From: Cerrena zonata
Lineage: Eukaryota; Basidiomycota; Agaricomycetes; Polyporales; Cerrenaceae
Reading direction: 5' to 3'
NCBI GenBank assembly: GCA_038087015.1
Contig: JASBNA010000083.1
Location: forward strand, 110,165 to 174,164
DNA length: 64,000 nt
The notes beneath the pieces are model-generated. The model did not search any database. It was not told the origin of the DNA and was given only the letters and a program-made list of their open reading frames with translations. The translations under genes were made by a program, and so were the position numbers. Shown piece after piece: positions 11,905 through 24,400 of this stretch. Position 1 is the stretch's first letter. The number at the start of each line of letters is the position of its first letter.

Positions 11905-13288
11905 TCACACCCCGTATAAGACACTTCTCTCAAGAAGACGGTCAATGGCGATCTCCTGCTCATAGTCCACTATACTACGTGGAAGGAAATCCCACCAGTC
12001 ACTATCATCCTTCACCGTCCTCAGATTCATGGCTTTTACATACTCCCAATACTCCGGATAGAATCCTCCTGTTTCCCAATCAATAATACCAACGGTGATC
12101 TTCTCGTGACCATCTTCAACGCGAACGTCAACAATGACATTGTTTGGGTGAAAGTCGCCGTGTGTGAGGACTATGCGATGGTCGGAGCGTAGCATCGACA
12201 ATACCCAAGACCGATACCGAGGAGAAGTGTGTTTCATCGACTGTTCGTCGGTGCCAATGAACTCATTGAAGTCTGCTTCATTCCGAATGGGAGACTTGCT
12301 CTCGCGTAATGTCCGGCGCATGTCTTTACAAACTGGATGAGGGGACAACGAACCCAAGAATCCAGTATTTGACATATCCGCTCGGCAGGTATCAGTCCAT
12401 GGTACACTCCGCAGTGTGATAAACATGTCATTGAGAGACGATTGAACTGCGAGCTTTTGCGATACTGTCATCGTCGGCCAAATAGATTTGAGAGTGTTAC
12501 CAGGAAGGCGGGTCATGAACAAACACGACACGGGTCCGATAGTGATATGCCCGTGGACTCTTGGTGCTGAGATAGTTGGCTCATGTGTGTGGAGAAACTG
12601 TAGCATATGGAGTTCGTCCAAACTGACATGATATCCTGTCTTGATAACGATGTCGTCACCCAGAGGAACAACAGCGGCAGTAATGTTCACGGCTAATGGC
12701 TTCTGAGTAGCGAACAGGTATAGAACAGCTTCACTGAGCTCGGAGGATGAATGTTCCTCTTCAAGCTGAAGTAGTTCCAGAACTCGCGGGGATACGGGGG
12801 ATCCAATTGTAACATAGCCATTCTCGAATGGGCGTTGTGGGTGAAATGATAGGGGTGTTGAGTCATGGTTGCGAGGGCCCGATGGGACAGACTCGGGCAC
12901 GGTGCGACGTGTTTCTGTGGCGCGCCTTTAGGGACAAAGTTGACATATCCGAAGAAGCACTTACCAATACGTGCATGGGCTCTCTTGACTCGATGATCGT
13001 CTGTTACATTAGGACGCTTTCTGGAATACTTGGTGTACAACTCTTGCAAAGCCCCTTCCATGTCACCATCGGGATTGGCCTCAACAAGCTTTGTGATTCG
13101 TCGCAAAACATATTTGTTAAGAGATTCATAGCCAGTACCTGTTGTCGATATCATTGAGCGTGAAACTATCAAGGGTCGCGATCATGTCAAATAAACACAT
13201 GTAAATAACGAAAATATGACTAAGGCTTACTCTGACACATCACTATGACGAAGTTCGAGTTGCTTGAAAGTCGCACCCTTTGCCTCAT
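11905..13288 (-). CDS. APH-family phosphotransferase / kinase-like protein (5' end uncertain)
   Basis: Aminoglycoside-phosphotransferase-like protein with a protein-kinase-like fold; in fungi these often phosphorylate small molecules, and the substrate here is unknown. The main exon 12914-11905 has no ATG at its start and must be entered by splicing. A 50-nt intron (12964-12915) joins it in phase to exon 13138-12965, and a 92-nt intron to an exon ending at 13231. I chose the in-frame ATG at 13288; that exon is open to about 13358, so more N-terminal sequence is possible. Kinase signatures: lysine in DDIVIKTG, catalytic loop HGDFHPNNVIV, metal-binding IIDWETGGFYPEYWEY. The roughly 80 residues ahead of the kinase domain (YESLNKYVLRRITKLVEA and on) are unlike typical APH proteins and unrecognised. 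Confidence 0.72.
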
Positions 13289-13358
13289 GGCCTGGGTATC
13301 GTTCTCTTCAACCTTCACCTCGAGATCCACAAAGAAGGGGACCGCATGTAGGTAAGTC

Positions 13359-15358
13359 CTAAAAAGTGTTAGCTCTTCATGTCGTTGATCTTATGTCCGT
13401 AGAAATAGGCTTGACATGTACATATAGGCTAGCGGTCACTCTCGTTCGTGATTGATGATGATGAACAGGGTCTACTCGATGAACTAGAGATTGAACACGG
13501 CTTCTGGATGAGTCGATTGTCGCACTGTTTCAATCATCCAACTTGACTCCCTATGATATCAGAAATCATAGTAGGTATCGACTCGGCATGACTCCTCCGA
13601 GTCGACGTTCGTGGGTCTCAAGCGGTCCCAAGCCAGCCTATGCATTCTGGCGGTTGGCCGCAGTGAGTCTGCACCGTTAGCGAAATATTGTACTCTCATA
13701 TTGTGATCATGTTTATCCACTTTGAGCATGTATACTTCACCACTAATGAATTAGACCCCACCAACTACTTGCTGTTTTTCCTGGCGGAACCGCTGAGTAC
13801 GTACCTTTTTTACGCTAATACATACGCTTTTAGGATAATCGTTGGCACCACATTTGGCCTCATGTGGCAAACGCCTATGAGACAATGGGAGCGGTTCCGG
13901 AAGCAGGCTGTTGCCACATATGGATGCCGCGACAATTGACTCGTCCATTTGACGTTCTAGGCTCCGCTCTTCTATTGTCTCCGGTTCAGACTCATTTTAG
14001 GCATCACCTTAAAAGCTTCCCCCCCTTCCCCTGCTACCTCTTGCGCCTCCTCCCCACCTGTTCTCTCCCTCCTCAACGTCTCTAACTCGTATGCCTTCTA
14101 CTACCTGTCGTGAATTTGCTAGGTGTCATCCACTAACGGTGTCGAGTTGTCATTCATGACATTATCTACTGCATACACATATCACCACCTTCTGCCACTC
14201 AAAGTCGCGACACGTATTCGAGTACGGATACTGGGATTTTCACCATCTCACACTTGACCTGCAACTCGCGAGGGATACTATTCTCGGAGGTATGTCCACA
14301 CTGATGTATACGATTCCCAGGCCTCGTGAACATGAGATGGACTTGTATCTTCTAGTATGTGCCACTGTCTCTTCTGGCGACTGTCAAAACGTGAAAGAGC
14401 CCAGCACGAGCTACCAGTGGCAACTGCATGGTCATTCTTTGCGGCTGACCAGCACCTTCGATGACAACAATATCTTCGCCGTCGAGGCTTAAAGACGGTC
14501 CAAAGCACGTATGGATCCCTTTACATCTCTGCTGATGTCTAGGCATAATAGTTTGCGGGAAGAGGAACGACTTACCTCAACTTCTTCGACTTCACTGATC
14601 ACGCGCTCCGACTAGGGCAGGAGAACTTACATCTTGTTATAATGTATCCCACCCGACTTTTCTAACCTCTGGAACACAGCTCGAGAATTATAACTGTGGC
14701 GAAACTTTCTCGAACCTCAGACTGGTATCTGACCACTTAATTCGTTCTCACATAGGAATTATGGATATCATTGGGGATGTCCGTCTCCTCATCATACCGC
14801 TACCTTAACTCAAATGGTTAATTACACCCCTCACGAAAAGCACTTATGCATTTAAATACTGCTAAGTGACTCTGGGTGTATGGATTAGTCCAGGTGCGTG
14901 GATTACAACGCCAAGAGGCCGCCAAACCTCGAACTACGGCCACCATCATCATTCTACAAAACCTTGGAATATAGCATATATTGATCAGAAACAAAGGAAG
15001 GAAGGGCTCTATGGGTACTCAGAGTCATCTTGGGCTAATCTCAGTGGGCTTTTGCTATTTCTAACAGGTCGAATGACTAGAATTCTTACGAGAAGGGTCG
15101 AAATCAAAACAAACAATAAAACAGTTCCCTAGGACACAAATGTTGTTCAATACTCTCATGATCACTCATCCTATCTGAAATAGTCTCAGTAAGCCTGTAA
15201 CTAATACTTCTTTGCCCTCTGGGCGAGGTCGCAGACATCAAGGGGACTTTTCCTCCCAAGTCCCTCTGGCTCAGAGTAGGTCACGTGACCTATACGCGCG
15301 ACGTGCAAGCGCCCATAGCTCAGGTAGTGGCACAAGACTCGGACGTGTTTGGGGGTAT
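13359..15358. other. Gene-poor region, nothing supported
   Basis: About 2 kb with scattered short open frames, pyrimidine-rich patches (around 14010-14080) and no domain, tRNA or transposon signature that I can recognise. The frame at 13688-13939 reads like protein for a short distance but has no start context or neighbouring exons. Confidence 0.4.
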
Positions 15359-16285
15359 CTACGATTGCATAAATGAATCAGTAGAGTACATTCTAGATAC
15401 TACACGGTCATTGGCTAGCGATACAATGCTGGGAAGCACACCGACACCCCGGGTGGCTGTGTGGGCCGTTAGCGGACGAGCTCGACGAGGGGTGTACATT
15501 GCGCGACGAGAGCTGTCGTGCAGTGGGTGGTGTGTGTGATGCGCGATGGGGGGAAAGGGGATGTTGAGGAATCTGTAATGGTGGTCCATGACCAGATGAA
15601 CAATCAAGATTGGTACTGCAAGTCGTAACACGTACGTTAGGGACAGGATATGAAGGCCCCATCCCCCAAACGGCATCAAGGATTCCTTGAGAATCATTTC
15701 CATTTCCAAAAGGCCTTCGAACGCTCTAAAGAAAAGAATAGTAATGGTAATGGGCCCACAAGACAAACACCCGTAACAAAGTAACCTACTCGATGGCCCT
15801 TGGTTAGGATCATTGAGTAGTTTGTTAAGTCGTTCTCTCTCGTTGGCATCAAGCGTAACGATTGAATGGCTTTTATAGCGAGACGCTTCCTTCAATATCT
15901 TTATAACGGTTTTGCGACCGTACTTCTCAGAGGAAGAGTCGTCGACGACATGTTGTGCAATGTTCTCCCATATCTCCCGATCCTCGCGAGAGGATCGTGA
16001 CTGCAGTACGAAGATATGGACACCTGCGGAACTGTCCTGCGTGACAGGCTCATTGTAGTTCTCGAGGTGCTCGAAGATTTCCAGCCATTCGTTTTGGGTT
16101 AAGACGTCCCAAAAGGCCCATTTCTCCATCTCCCACCCAAGGTAGAACCTTGATTCGGGTGTGCAAACGAGCATTACATCCTTCTCTTCAACATCATCTG
16201 CCAATGGCGTAGCGGCGAACACGGCGGACCAGAATTTCTGAAGTCCGTCGATCTCTCTGTCCTCGCATTTACTGTACATTGGCAT
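15359..16285 (-). CDS. Hypothetical protein with C-terminal hydrophobic segment
   Basis: An uninterrupted 308-codon frame I do not recognise. The first 150 residues look coding (acidic, Trp-rich; FWSAVFAATPLADD, then EMEKWAFWDVLTQNEWLEIF), while two hydrophobic stretches near residues 175-185 and 205-230 could be membrane helices. The last 70 residues are Pro/His/Arg-rich and may be intron or UTR read through. A possible 5' exon starts at ATG 16458 or 16449 and could splice from a GTACGT donor to an AG near 16312, giving the lead-in PFGLVPFANPDMPMY. No neighbour suggests a function. Gene boundaries are uncertain; the existence of a gene is fairly likely. Confidence 0.5.
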   Translation of the reverse strand: MPMYSKCEDREIDGLQKFWSAVFAATPLADDVEEKDVMLVCTPESRFYLGWEMEKWAFWDVLTQNEWLEIFEHLENYNEPVTQDSSAGVHIFVLQSRSSREDREIWENIAQHVVDDSSSEKYGRKTVIKILKEASRYKSHSIVTLDANERERLNKLLNDPNQGPSSRLLCYGCLSCGPITITILFFRAFEGLLEMEMILKESLMPFGGWGLHILSLTYVLRLAVPILIVHLVMDHHYRFLNIPFPPIAHHTHHPLHDSSRRAMYTPRRARPLTAHTATRGVGVLPSIVSLANDRVVSRMYSTDSFMQS

Positions 16286-16927
16286 GTCTGGATTCGCAAA
16301 TGGTACAAGTCCGAATGCTCTGAAGGTTTAAAGGCTGCATTCGGGCATAAAAAGGGCTTGGAGAAACACAAACATAAGAAGGAAACATACGTACGATGAT
16401 GTTGTGGATGTAGTTGAGGTATAGAAGTTGTTTGCGTACGTGAGTCCATTGGCCACAATTCTATATTCTCTCCTCGAGCGTGACCGCTAACTGCCGTCCT
16501 TCACTATTGTCCCCCGTCACCATGCGTGACACACCCACTCACCCCCAACGCACCCGCCGTCGACTTTTACAGGCCCAGGTAGTTAGAAAGTACCAGCGAG
16601 AAACAGGATCCTGTGTGTATGGTAACATGAAGGTTTGAAGAAGGTCGCGATCATATCGTTTGATCTTCAAATGAATGTGAAGTGAGTGATGGCATGTATA
16701 GTACAGCTGACCACAGTTGGCCCGTTCAGAATCTTTATAGACGCCAGAAGTATCTTCTAATACCTGTCCTCTTAAATCCTGCTGGGAAGCTGAAAGTAAA
16801 TCATTAGATAGCCCAATAAATATCTCGACAACATGGAAGCAAGAAAATGCAGCTGAGGAATATTTCCAAGCAAAAAATTGAATATATTCTTCCTAACGAG
16901 CATATGTATGTGTCAATTTCCAACTGC
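16286..16927. other. Intergenic
   Basis: About 640 bases. It may include the 5' exon of the hypothetical gene to its left (16449-16458 upward to the donor). Otherwise nothing is recognised. Confidence 0.35.
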
Positions 16928-18066
16928 TCAGAGACCCTCGCTAGCTTTCCATGCGTTGTAATATACCTCCAAGTTATCCACCAGCCCAGCTTTCCGTGGC
17001 TCCCATCCAAAGAGAGCTCGAGCGAGATAAGGTCGAATGAGGGAGGTTGTTGTTATCGCTTTTTCATATACTGATGATACAGCAATAATTAGTTCAGCAC
17101 GTCAGTGAATAGAATAGACCAGACGTACAGTTACTAGGAGAAGTATACTCATAAGGACCCTTTGCACCACTGATAGTGACCAATTTTGACAAGAGTTCAT
17201 CTACGCTCTCCGTTGTATTATTCGCGGCATCGAAGATCTTCCCAGCAGCGATAGTAGCTCCTTCAGCTACGAGGACATACAAGGAAGCAAGATCATCTGC
17301 ATGGACTACAGCATATCGTCCACCAGGCGTGCCATACCACGAAACCTTCCCGTTGTATGCATTCCGGTATAGGGTCGAGAGTATCGACGCTGAACGCCCG
17401 TAGAGAAGAGCTGGTCGAATGACTATGCCGTTGAGAATCGGGTTGGTGATAACAGCTTGTTCGTGTGCCGGTCTCCAGGTTACAAGGTCAGCGGGGGAAA
17501 TGATTGGTGTTGTGTCGGTAACGAAGTCGGTACGGTTTTCGCCATGAACCCATGTACCTCCGGTATAGATGTAATTTCTATAAATTGAATTTATTAGTTT
17601 GGATCGAAACAATATCTGGCATTGGAAGACATAGACGTACAGTTTGGGAGCACCTGCAGGCCGGTATTTCTCAGCAGCTTCAGAGACGGCTGCCAGTAAC
17701 GACGCTCCGATGCCTCTGAGATCAGGGGTCGCAACTGCCTCGATCACCGTGTCCAGTTGTGCGACGATTGACAGCCAAGAAGTGGGGTCCAATGCATTGC
17801 CAATGATTGGTATAACTACAAAAATAAATCAGGGTGAATATGCATATAGGGTAGAGGAAAGAACCATTGACTTACTCTCTTCCGAAGCTAGCTTTCTTGC
17901 CTTCTCATCAGTACGAGCTAGCCCATATACGATGTGACCAGCACGAGCCAATGCTTGGGAAACAGGAAAGCCAATGAAGCCAGTTGCACTACGAGTGGCA
18001 AGGTCAGTATAAAATTCAACTGGAGAGTCGTTGTTTTGTTACCAACCCAATTACGAGGACCTTCAT
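16928..18066 (-). CDS. NAD(P)-binding epimerase/dehydratase-family (NmrA/DFR-like) oxidoreductase
   Basis: Atypical extended-SDR protein of 299 aa with an N-terminal Rossmann fold. Five exons: 18066-18047 (20 nt), 17988-17876, 17815-17641, 17577-17129 and 17070-16928. The dinucleotide motif GATGFIG is created by the first splice (MKVLVI, then GATGFIGFPVSQAL). Later landmarks are YTGGTWVHGE, IRPALLYGR, YAVVHADDLASLYVL and the C-terminal FGWEPRKAGLVDNLEVYYNAW, which is usual for this fungal family. A classical YxxxK is not evident at the expected place. The first exon is so short that gene finders may miss it. Substrate unknown; it is on the same strand as the FAD oxidase upstream. Confidence 0.87.
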
Positions 18067-18799
18067 GGTGGATAGCGGCTAGGAGAGTGAGAAGAGGGTT
18101 GGAAGAGAGTATACGTACAACTAAGGTTCCAGGACGTGTAATGTGGACCACTGAGGTATCGCTTTTTATAGTCTTGAAGCCAACGGAGTCATTTGTGACC
18201 CACTGCATAATCATTTGCCCATGCTTCTCCAGAAACAAACGGTTCCCAGTATCTGTCAGAGAACTTGAAACGACCAAGTGAGTTGATTCAGCAGCAGATA
18301 CACGGTCAATGTTGGTCTTCCATCCAAAGATAGCAACATCGTTCGGAATTCGGTGGGTCACCACTGGGACTTACGGTTGAGTCTCCGTCAAGGTCGGAAT
18401 GCTCAATGAAGAATGGGAAGATACGGGTCAGCTTCAAGTTACGGCATCCAAACTAGAGGAGGTGGGTCAAGAATCAAGATGACTTCAGGGATTCCCAAGC
18501 CAGCGGCGTTCCGGTGGGAGTATAGACGACGTACGTCATTTGGTGAGGGAATGCATCATAGTAGCTCACTCATAGACGATGAACTGGTTCTATATTCGTC
18601 TCATCAGGGAGGACACGGAGCGCAGCAGAGATTCCTCGGGATTCAAATCTAGCATGTGTTAATAGGATGCTTCGGACGCTCAATAGAATACATACCTTAT
18701 TTTCCAATCACTCGTGGAGTTCGAATTTGGATATACACGATATATTGAACAAGGATGTGATATCATTGCCAATCTATCATACAAATCATGACGTCCATT
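18067..18799. other. Intergenic, nothing supported
   Basis: About 730 bases between two minus-strand genes. A 148-codon open frame (17918-18364) overlaps the 5' end of the epimerase-like gene in another frame and is taken as chance. The promoter of the epimerase-like gene should lie here; a tttttata motif sits about 95 bases upstream of its ATG. Confidence 0.35.
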
Positions 18800-20953
18800 C
18801 TAAGGTCTGTCTACATGCGAGAGATCAAGACCAAGAAACGTGCAAAAAGCCCATCTGACGACGGAGAGACAGAAAGACAAGGAATACGCAAGACAGACTC
18901 GCAATCCGGTTCCTTCAAGAAGATCGAACAGAGTCGCAACGTGGGGAACTTCGGGTTCACGATCAGCTGGAGAGATCTCAAACGGGGGTCTGATAGTGCC
19001 TGTAAAGTGTGGAAAGATGTCTTAGCAAACGGACAGTACGGCACACCCAGAACATACCGGCAAGGTTGGAATCACCCTGAACGATCCCAACAGCAGCATG
19101 AAGACCAGATGTGAACCCATCTTCATGGAAACCATACTTCAACCAAGCACCTGCGAATGAAATGCCGCGAACATGTTGGATAGTCTTCATCTTCTTTTGC
19201 GCAGATATAGCCTGATATCCGCATGTGAATGAGAAATGGTGGAAGAAAAATGAAGAACAAAAGGCATCACGTACCGCACTATCTAATACAGGATGTTCAT
19301 ATTTGTATCTGCCGGCGACGAGGTCGGTTTTGGGCTCGAATGGAGGGTTCAGAGTGACAAGAACGGGACCGTGGTCCTTTTCAGAGATGTGTTGCAGCTC
19401 GTTCATCCAATCTGGAACGAAGTTTTTATTTAGGCAATGATTTTACTTAGAGCAGAAGACTTGAGCTTACACGTTCTGTATAATAAAGAAATAATTAGTT
19501 CAAAAGGACGGAGAAGTCTGTAGGGTGTATACGTACAAGGCAACCTGATCAACATTCGCCTTCGTCTTTCCATCACGAGTAGTAGCCGAGCTTGTCAGAT
19601 AGTTCCAACATGACCAAGCCAGACGACGTTTAGGCATGAGCTACAGCACAATCAACATCAACATCTCCATGTGCTCGTGTACGGGTAAAGCCCACCTCGA
19701 TATCTGAATGCAAGACAGCTTCATTGCGATTCCATTTGAACGCCCCGAGGATTTGCTCTTCATCTACAGTCGTTCCGCTATCACCCGCACGTAGTAGTTT
19801 CAAAGCCGTGTCTGAATGACATGCGAGAATGATGTGATCGAAAGTTTCCGTTTTGCCATCTGCCGTCTTAAGTGTCATCGGACTTCTGCTAGAATTGGTC
19901 TGAGGATCGGTGGATACAGATACTACGGGCGTCGACAGATGAAGTTGGGATTTGGGAAGATTGTAGATTATCTGATCCACGTAAACACGACTACAAGAGA
20001 AAAATATAAGTTGAGTGAATTGCAACTTTAGTGATTGATGACGACATACCTCCCACCCTTTAGTGTAAGCCAGGATGGTTTACCAGTTATTTGAAGGAGA
20101 TGATGGTTACTCATGAACTGAATCTGTGGCACGTCAATAAGAGTAGTTTTTGTATGAAGAATTCAAACCTACAAGAGTGCGCGCAGGAAAGTCGAGAGCA
20201 CATTTATCAGGTGGAGTACTCCAGACAGCAGCAGTCAAAGGCTACAACTATTCAATGAGCTGTGCATATCATGTCGTATCAAATTCCTCACGATCAAGTA
20301 GTTATCGCGAAATGCGTCCGAGTAACCTTCTCGGTTCAGATAGTCCCCAATCGAAACGTCCTCGTTGACTTTCGAGTACTCCATAGCTACTCGTCTAGCA
20401 CAAGTGTTAAATCGTAGGACGTCGTATATCAATCTCCACATGTTTGGGTCCAACAACCTGGAGGGTTGAGCGAATACCGTGAATAGATTATTACCGGCCC
20501 ATTCGAATGCCCCACGATCCCTAGAGACAGCAAACGTCATTTCGGTGGGTAGTATGGCAGACCGAAGAGAGGGATAACGATTCAAGAAGTTGATAAAGTT
20601 GGGGTATGTGCTCGGGTTGAAAACAATCTGTGACGCAAATTAGATTTTCGCTTTATCCTGGAAAAGAATACCTACAAATCCGCTTTTGACGGGCTCAGTT
20701 AGGCAAAAGAAGTACGGAAGATACAACATACGTGTCAACATCCACAGGTTTGCCATTTTGTGGTGTGTAGGTGACTGTGTTGGCATGTCCTCCTGGACGA
20801 TTGGATGCTTCAAATAAATGAACTTCGTGGTCACTGTGTTCGTTCAGGAGCTGGCACAATCGTTAAGCCGGTTTCGACAGACAAAATCAAGTTTAAACAA
20901 ACCCAAGTAGCTGAGAGTCCTGCAACACCAGACCCCACTACAGCAATCTTCAT
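18800..20953 (-). CDS. FAD/NAD(P)-binding amine-oxidase-like oxidoreductase (COG2907 type)
   Basis: Flavoprotein of the amine oxidase/protoporphyrinogen oxidase fold, resembling the 'predicted NAD/FAD-binding protein' group often linked to lipid modification. N terminus MKIAVVGSGVAGLSATW is the dinucleotide motif GxGxxG, followed by EASNRPGGHANTV. The diagnostic DTGFIVFN needs a 7-nt microexon at 20682-20676 between VDVD and IVFN. Further exons carry FINFLNRYPSL, SWLTLKGGSRVYVDQI, DHIILACHSDTALKLL, FKWNRNEAVLHSD and FAGAWLKYGFHEDGFTSG, the C-terminal FAD-contact region. I extend the last exon past a GTATGT donor near 19057 to GTIRPPFEISPADREP and a stop at 18800, with two hydrophobic stretches near the end. 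About nine exons; not every junction was resolved. Substrate unknown. Confidence 0.83.
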
Positions 20954-21436
20954 GATGTAACTTCTACGGTTCGAGTGGTAGAGGTGAGAGGGAGGGGGAT
21001 GTTGGTGTGTTCGGGCACGCTGACGTAGCGGCGTGCTCGGCCTTTATTCCTAAGAGAAGGCAGGACATTGGTCCCCAAACGAGCATTTCATATTCCTGGT
21101 ATCGACATGTTTCTGCATCACGTCAATGGTGTCCGAGCTAGCAACGGGATCCAAGCCTGAGATTCTGAGAATAGCAGCGTGAGGACCATTAAAGCTAAAT
21201 TTCCATATTTGGGAATATTCTGAGACGCGATCATGCAAACGCGTCAACAGAGCCAAACAAGTTATTAGTACGCGACCTGCAAACAGGAGCAAATAGATCT
21301 GTGTACCAGTGAGTGACAGAGCGGTACTGGGTCACACCAGGCAGCTTTGCCCTCTCTTTCCTCTGCCTCACTCCTATTTACTCATCTGCTCCCTCTTTAC
21401 TTCTCTTTGGCACGCGATAATTCCTCATTATTTAAA
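20954..21436. promoter_or_regulatory. Divergent promoter region, FAD oxidoreductase / Rif1-like gene
   Basis: 483 bases between two divergent starts. A tatttaaa motif ends immediately before the plus-strand ATG at 21437, and pyrimidine-rich stretches (21345-21415) resemble a fungal core promoter. No specific binding site identified. Confidence 0.45.
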
Positions 21437-24400
21437 ATGGACACTACCATCATGTCAGAGGGAAGTCTACCTACCCCTCCCGGAACGTCTCATAGAAAGG
21501 AAAAGGAGAACAGAGTACCCGAGTTCAGCGAACCTGGACCTTCAACACCACGCGTTGTATGGGCAGAGAAGAACGAATACCGTCTATTCGAAAACTCTGC
21601 CACCACCGACTTTGCCGTACCAGCCAGTAGCCTGAAGAGACGGCCTTCAAAGTCCATTCTCAAGGCAACGTCCTCTTTCAACCTCGCGATTCCCTTTGTA
21701 GAAGAGGAGGAACGTGAAGTCACTCCCGAACCTTCGGATCCTCTCGTAGACCTCAACTACCTCGATGGTCCAGTTTCACGTATCCTTGCGCCCAATGCGT
21801 CCCTACGCGATCTTATTGAGGCGTACTCCATCCTCGCAGCACGTATCAGATCAAGCGTATCCGATTCAACAGATGGTGATGCTTCATGGCCACTATTCCA
21901 ACCCCTTCGAAAGAACCGCGAAGCGTTTGTCTCTGCGTTGGAACGGGATCTCGGCCGGGCTCTGGAGGACCCTGTGGAACGCCCTATTATCAATGACACA
22001 TCCGACGTCGAGATGGTACGCGAAGTTCCGATGCTCCCCTCGCCCAAAGACAGTCCTCGCAAGAAGCGAGGAATGTCGGCGGAGCAGGTAAAGTACGCTA
22101 GAGATCTGTGCACGACGTGCCATTCCGTAATCAAACTGCTCGGTATCATATTCACGCTGCCCGCAGTGTGCAGTTTATTCTCTAGTAAGGAGTTCATTGC
22201 TTGCTGAGAGTATATAAGCTAACGTATTGCTCAGATGCTGAACTACGTTCCATACTCACCGCCCTTCTCGCAATACCACTGGCGCCTCAACTGCCCACAC
22301 CAAACGCGCGTAAAACAAACGCGTTGGCTATTTGGCTATTACAAACCCAAAGACTTCCTGAAGAGGTTCTTGCACCAGCTGCGTCGCGAATTGCTTATGC
22401 CATTCGTCGTGGACTTGATGGAGAACTTGGCAAGGAAGGCAAGAAGGGTTCCGTCAGCGACGGTTTAAGGGTAATTCATTGTCAATATCATACAATATCA
22501 TCACACTAATAGACTCATTTAGGCTGTTCATGAACTGTCAACGCTCTACCCGTCGACTTTCGTCCCTGCATTCACTCATCTCCTTCCATCTATATTCCCC
22601 CACCTGGTTGGAGGAGGGATGGTCTTACGTTCTCAAGCGTGTCACGCACTCGGTGGTCTTGCCCTCGGCTCAGCATATCTTCCATCCTCTCCATGTCATG
22701 AAGATCTAGCAGACCATGTTGTCAATTTCCTTGCCCCCGTCCCTATCTCCTCTCCTGTCAAGGGGAAAGGCATAGCATCCCCCTCCCAACTCTCTCCTTC
22801 GAAACGAGCGAACCCACGTGAAGACGCGTATATCATCCGTACTCTCCGTGCTACACTCAAACAGAATGAGCCCAAGTCACCAGCGCATGGTCCCGTGTGG
22901 GCGTTATGTGTCATGTCGCATCTCGTTGTCCTTCTGAGGACGAGGGTGTTTATGGTCGAGGAGCTGCGGAATATTTTCTCCGCGCTTTTCACTTTAGCGT
23001 TGAATCAAACGAAGAGTTCCGTGAAAGGTCTTGCCTGTGTTGCCTGGCGATGTGTCTTCTGGGCCTGGTGTCAAAATATCCCTGTACCTCTCCTGGAATC
23101 TGAGTCTGAAGACGAGTCGGAGCCGGCTCTCGTTGACGAAAAATTCTACGAGAAGGAACTCTCGAGGATGCTCAATTTGTTCACTGCTGCAACTACCGTG
23201 CTCGACTTGGGATCTGGCTCCAGCATGGTCTGCTCGCTGCTCAACACGACTCCAGTGCCCACACACGTTGAAGGCGGAATTGTGGCTGTTCACTTGGCAT
23301 TTGGGCTTTTGAAGAACATGCTTAGGAAGGGTGGTAACGCTTACTCTGAAGCAGTTGATGTTCTCGCTCAGCTCGCGAGCGACACGAGCCCAGTTGACAA
23401 TACAGAATGGAACATTGCCAAGACTCTCCCTCAGGCCTTGTTCGAGCCAAATACAGAATTGTTGCTGGTGGACTTCAAGTCACTGCCTACAGTCGTGCGA
23501 CCCATCCTGGCGCGTCTTGTAGATCAAGAAGATTCGAGGAACTTCACGACTGAAGAACTGCTAGATGACGATGTGATGCAATATTACTTCTTTTTGTTGA
23601 GGGAGTGTGTTGTGAACCACAAAACATACGCCGTGGATCAGCAGTTACCAGTAAGTTCTCATTCAAATGATTCTTTGCACTGTTACTGACGACAATCAAT
23701 CAATAGAGCGAGATTCGGGATATTTGGCATACCTATCTGAAGCGCAAGTACGATTACCTCAAAGAACATGGTACTCAAGAGCAACGGAAATCGTTTGCTA
23801 AGCGAGTTGCTGCAGAGATCTTCAGCCTCTTCATCGACAAAGACCGAATCGTATTCAAGATGGACGACCCTGATGCAGATCTTCTACTCTCACCGAGTGC
23901 CCCCAAGAAACGATACAGAATGCCCGCCCCTCCCCATCTCCAACGTCTCCTCAAATTGAAACTTACTCAAGAACTATGGGTCATCGTATCGGAGGTTTTC
24001 AGCAAGGAGCAATGCAAGACATGGGCCCTCCCACTTCTGACTTGGTTCATCCAGAACGAAGAAGACGTCGTCGGACATCTTGATGCTGTGGATGAGACGA
24101 GAGAGTGTTGGGCTTCGTTCTGTGCGAGGTTTTGTCTTGCTCGTGATCCTAGTGAGATGGATATCTTCTGGGATGGGAAACCGTTACAGACGAAGAAGGA
24201 ACGTACTTGGGAGTGGTCACCGCAGGTTAAGGGGATTACTTGGATGGAGTTTATTAAGAGATGGCAGTTTGGAGATAATCAGTGGGAGATGGGGGTCATG
24301 CTTCTCAGTGTGCCTTTCAGGTAAGTCTCCTCTTCGTGGTTGTTACGCACGATTCTGACTTGCGTAATTTGTAGATCATCGTGCGCATGGGAGATGTCAA

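Noticed and set aside
12693..13172. 159-codon minus-strand frame treated as a separate gene
   Set aside because: Its 5' part is an exon of the APH-type gene; after the GTAAGT donor at 12964 the frame runs into intron and out-of-frame sequence.
13600..13690. Possible tRNA-like sequence (ggtctcaagcggtccc region)
   Set aside because: No cloverleaf, anticodon stem or T-loop consensus could be formed.
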